Shown: in pieces, positions 60,891 through 64,000 of the stretch
Position numbering within the stretch: the stretch's first letter is position 1
Layout of the letters: each line of letters begins with the position of its first letter
Assembly (NCBI GenBank): GCA_902651635.1
Contig: CACRSC010000472.1
Span: 505,487-569,486 of the forward strand
DNA: 64,000 bases
Origin: Mastigamoeba balamuthi
Lineage: Eukaryota > Evosea > Mastigamoebida > Mastigamoebidae
Reading direction: 5' to 3'
Notes under the pieces: model-generated
Databases searched by the model: none
What the model was told of the DNA's origin: nothing
Seen by the model: only the letters and a program-made list of their open reading frames with translations
Made by a program: the position numbers and the translations under genes

Positions 60891-63607
60891 CTATTGTTTT
60901 GGTGGATGGGGCAGCTCAGAGGGCGGAAGCACTGTGCCATACAGCAGGGGACCGCCTACAACAGCCAGGGACAGCTGCCTCTGCAGGCCTTTGCTCTGTG
61001 CCGTGCGTGGCTGAGGCGCTGTGTGTGACATGAGCTTCTGGCCCACCGCGGAGATGGGCCACGGGGCGTCGCCAGTGTGCTGCGAGTTTCTTATCTGCTC
61101 GCCTGCGGTGCTGCTGTGCATCACCGACTGCGTGCTGTCTCCCAGGTTATAGGTCGGCACGTGGCTGTCGGAGAGGCCACCATCGTCCGCATTCATCTCG
61201 ACAGGCAAATTCGCCTTGGGGGTCTCTCTTCTCAGATTTTTTCTGGTCGAGAGACGTGAATCGAAGGGGAGAGGCTGAGTGGCACGAGTGGCGTACAGGT
61301 ACACGGCAGTGGCAGAGGCAATGCCACCAATCGCAAGCACGAAGACCGCGGAGCACACCACGGGCGCTACTACAGCGGCATCTGGCGTTCTTCGGCGGGA
61401 TGCGCAGCCGACACCCAGAGGGGAGCGCTGCTGGAAGCCAACAACGCAGTGGCAGGAGTTGGTGCACCCCTCACCCAGGTCGCACGACTCATTGACGTCT
61501 ACGATTGCATTTCCGCAGCCAATGCAGCTCCTGGCTGGCGTGGGGTAGGGGTTGTGTCCGGGCAAGCACCTGCATGCAGCACAGAATGCTCCACCGTCAC
61601 ACTGCTCGTTGCCCACAACGATGCCATCCCCGCAGGCTGACCGCGATTGAGTATGAAAACTGGCCCAGGTCGGAGCGTGGAGCGTACACGCGAGGCAGTA
61701 CGGCCGAAGTGGGGACGCTGGCATATACCCAGACTCGCACAGGCAATCATCAGTACAGCCCTCGCCGCCATAGCACTCCTCGGACGGCCCTTCGCTGTGG
61801 TTGTTCCCGCAGTCTACACTCATTGTCATGCGCAGGTGGGTGCAATTTGCTGTCTTACAGATCTCGAGGCACCGCAAGCCGTCGGAGCTGCACGAATGAA
61901 GCGGCCCACACTTCTGTGCCTCGAAGCAGGTGTCGCAGTCCGGATCATACATACCGCACAAGCAGTCGCACCCGTCTCGCGAGTTGTACCACGAGGGGTT
62001 GCATGTCCACTCAGAAGGTGCTATAGACCAATGAGCTCACGAAAACAAAAAGAAGAGCCCTTGCTTGCCTAGGCACTTGTAGTTTCTGCAGGCATACCCG
62101 TTACTGCACTTGGTGGGGAGCTCTGGACGTGCACAGTCGGCATCTGGAACACCGCAGTCACAATCGCACACATTGTTGTCCCCATAGGCGGGCGTCGGGC
62201 ACCGCCATCCCTCTGTGGAATATGAGCGACAGCAAGCGGAGGAAGTCCAAACCGTAGCACTCTCCCGAGGACAGGTTGCACTTGGCGTGCGCATAGCTGC
62301 CAGAGCACACGGAGCTGGAATACTTGTTGTAGCAATCGGGGTCGACTGTCCCGGGGCACTCACAGTTGCACTCGTCGTAGGCCCAGTAGCTCGTCAGCGG
62401 GCACAGCGCCCCCGCCCACGCGACCGCCGTGCAGTGCCCCGCCGAGTCGCATATTGAGCCGCTCGGGCAGTCGCGACTGGCTGGGTCTCTCAGGCAGTCG
62501 ACGTCGAACACGCCGCAGTCGCAGTCACACACCGAATTGTTGTAGTCCGCTGAGGAACAGACCCACAGCCCAGGCACTCTGCCATCTGCGAGCCAAAAAT
62601 CAGCACGCGCAAACGTTCATCGCAAGAGTCGCACTGTAGGGCTTGCCCTCCGTGCGAATCGCAGCTGCTGTGGTAGTGCCTACGGCGCTTGTGGTGTCGA
62701 CCTGGACGGCGCTCCAGTCGCTGCCGCCCTTCCAGAAGGTGGGGCGCCCGAGCTGAGGGTTCACCGTCGTGATGAACGACACCACGTCGCACGCGAACAC
62801 CGACACCGCGACGATTGCCCCCCGGGACCACGCGACCAGCGGCTGCGACCCCGCTGGCACCCTGAGGTCAACTGCCACCCAGTTGCGTGTGCTGTTGACT
62901 GCAGGAGGTCGTCAGTGTCTGCCCAGAGTGTCACAGACGGCAGTGCCTTTGTCTTTGGGGTACACGGGGGCAGAGAACCCAACGCTGGACGTGGCATCTC
63001 CGACTCCGAGGGCGCCCTTCGCGTGGTTGACCACCACGTCGTGAATCGTGACGGATCCAAGCAGTTCCACTCCTTGGAATGGATTCTTGTTGATCTGCAA
63101 CGAAGAGAACGAGTTAGACACATGAGGGCATCTGCAGGCGGCGTGGGTCATGGGTCAGGGCCACAAACGCCGTCGTCGCTGATGTAAACGTAGAGGCAGA
63201 GCCGCGTGAACAGCCAGGGCACCGTCGGTGGTGTGAACAGCATCGCTATTGACCCCTGGACAAAGGCACTTTCGCACAGGCCCTGCGACGCCGGCGACCC
63301 GATGATGGCAAACGTGTCATCGTACGGCGGTGCGTCGTAGACGATGCTACCACGCGTAACATATCAATTGCAAATCCACAGCCCCGATTGGGATTCAATT
63401 CTCCTAAGACGGCTCTCCACCTCCGCCGTGGCATGTGCCCATGCGGGTGGACTGCACATACCTCCCTGGACCCTCGCACTGCGCGCGGACGGCGCAGCGC
63501 AGTGCGAGGCAGAGTGCGACGACCACGACAAGCAGGGTCTGCAACTTCGTCGGGTCCGCCGCAACACTGAGGAACACGGATGCAGAGACAAAAATAGCAA
63601 TACGCAC
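60891..63607 (-). CDS. Cys-rich single-pass surface receptor-like protein
   Basis: Several exons with boundaries not fully resolved. The 5' end is uncertain: a hydrophobic stretch (LLVVVVALCLALRCAV) near 63500 looks like a signal peptide but no ATG precedes it in frame, so an upstream start exon is likely. An N-terminal region (SIVYDAPPYDDTFAIIGS, INKNPFQGVEL, NWVAVDLRVPAGSQPLVAW) is followed by four modules of the form W-x-C-x5-Y-x3-D-x-CDCxCGxxDxDC (62550, 62390, 62180 and 61950), then two CGDG/CGNA-type repeats with E-QCD-x-G (DUF4215-like), a membrane helix (VCSAVFVLAIGGIASATAVYL) and a 125-residue Ser/Thr/Pro-rich cytosolic tail. One intron has a strong GC donor (AG|GCAAGC near 62074). 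Recognition or adhesion is inferred from architecture only. Confidence 0.62.
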
Positions 63608-64000
63608 AGCGAGGCAACAAATCTCTCACCGCATACGTCACCGAGATCGGCTGCTCTCGAGCGTGTCAGCGCCGCAGCCGAATCACAGCCACCTCGTGGC
63701 GGCACTTGGCCAAGCAGCAACTGCACCCGCAACTGAAACACGGGTACGCACTCTCGATGCTCTCGTGTCTGCAGGCCGGCGTTGCCACGGTGATGCTTTT
63801 GCGCGGTTGGAGGGTGCATTAAGAGGGAAACGGGGCCAAGGCCGACGGCCTCCCGCCACGCAGGATATTTGGGCCGTATAGATTTCCCCCCACGGCGTCT
63901 GAGTTTTCCGTTTCGGCTTCTGCTCCGGGTCTCCTGACGCTATTGCCGCTGTTTTCGCCCTCGAGACCCGCCCCCCCCCCCTCTCCAGCCAACCCGCCAC
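63608..64000. other. Right edge of window
   Basis: Probably holds the promoter and first exon of the Cys-rich surface gene. A minus-strand ATG at 63819 opens a frame that overlaps the signal-like region in another phase. A run of nine C at 63970-63978 is the only notable sequence. Confidence 0.35.

Noticed and set aside
1-64000. CRISPR arrays, operons, bacterial ribosome binding sites
   Set aside because: The region is eukaryotic: spliceosomal introns throughout, an intron-free Pol III tRNA gene, and no spaced identical repeats.

Overview
The window is nuclear DNA of a GC-rich, intron-bearing, free-living microbial eukaryote. Genes lie on both strands, often with only 70-150 bp between convergent stops. 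Almost every long gene is split by short spliceosomal introns; those placed here run from 38 to about 400 bp, mostly 40-120 bp. Exons were joined by requiring splice signals, frame continuity and protein-family continuity together. The gene set (actin-related protein 6, a Dbl-type RhoGEF, a TRP-like channel, a CD36-type receptor, a LITAF protein, S-adenosylmethionine decarboxylase, a ZC3H3-type zinc finger, a heliorhodopsin) fits a heterotrophic or mixotrophic protist. The species cannot be named from this sequence.

Layout: 1-9.4 kb holds the edge of a secreted-protein gene, ARP6, a 12-14 TM drug:H+ antiporter-like MFS protein, a RhoGEF ending in a prenylation box, an Rnl2-type RNA ligase and a five-finger CCCH protein. 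9.6-17.3 kb (minus strand) holds a CD36/LIMP-2 receptor, a nucleoplasmin-like acidic chaperone and a TRP-like channel with N-terminal zinc-binding modules. 17.5-25.0 kb is one gene for a protein of about 2,400 residues joining ankyrin-type repeats to a calpain-like domain whose catalytic His position is Gln. 25.5-30.6 kb has a small GPI-type surface protein, a GT25 glycosyltransferase carrying a second large domain, and decayed fragments of a second calpain-like gene. 30.6-34.9 kb is a tandem pair of secreted clan-A glycoside hydrolases with exon-encoded ShKT-like Cys modules. 35.2-41.9 kb has a heliorhodopsin, a LITAF protein, an ankyrin protein, tRNA-Arg(ACG), a RING protein and S-adenosylmethionine decarboxylase with a candidate uORF.

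42.5-55.9 kb is an array of four membrane glycerophosphodiester phosphodiesterase genes. The third copy is split by a young Ty3/Gypsy (chromovirus-like) LTR retrotransposon of 5.2 kb. 56.0-59.0 kb is a secreted GH15 glucoamylase-like gene, and 59.1-63.6 kb holds two secreted or surface protein genes, the second with repeated Cys-rich modules and one transmembrane helix.

Three themes link these genes: extracellular digestion and surface recognition (GH5-like pair, GH15, GPI protein, Cys-rich receptor, CD36), membrane lipid turnover and signalling (GDPD array, RhoGEF, TRP, LITAF), and light sensing (heliorhodopsin). The strongest candidates for new biology are the pseudo-calpain ankyrin protein, the zinc-module TRP channel, the prenylated RhoGEF, and a splice-donor consensus dominated by C at +4 and G at +5.
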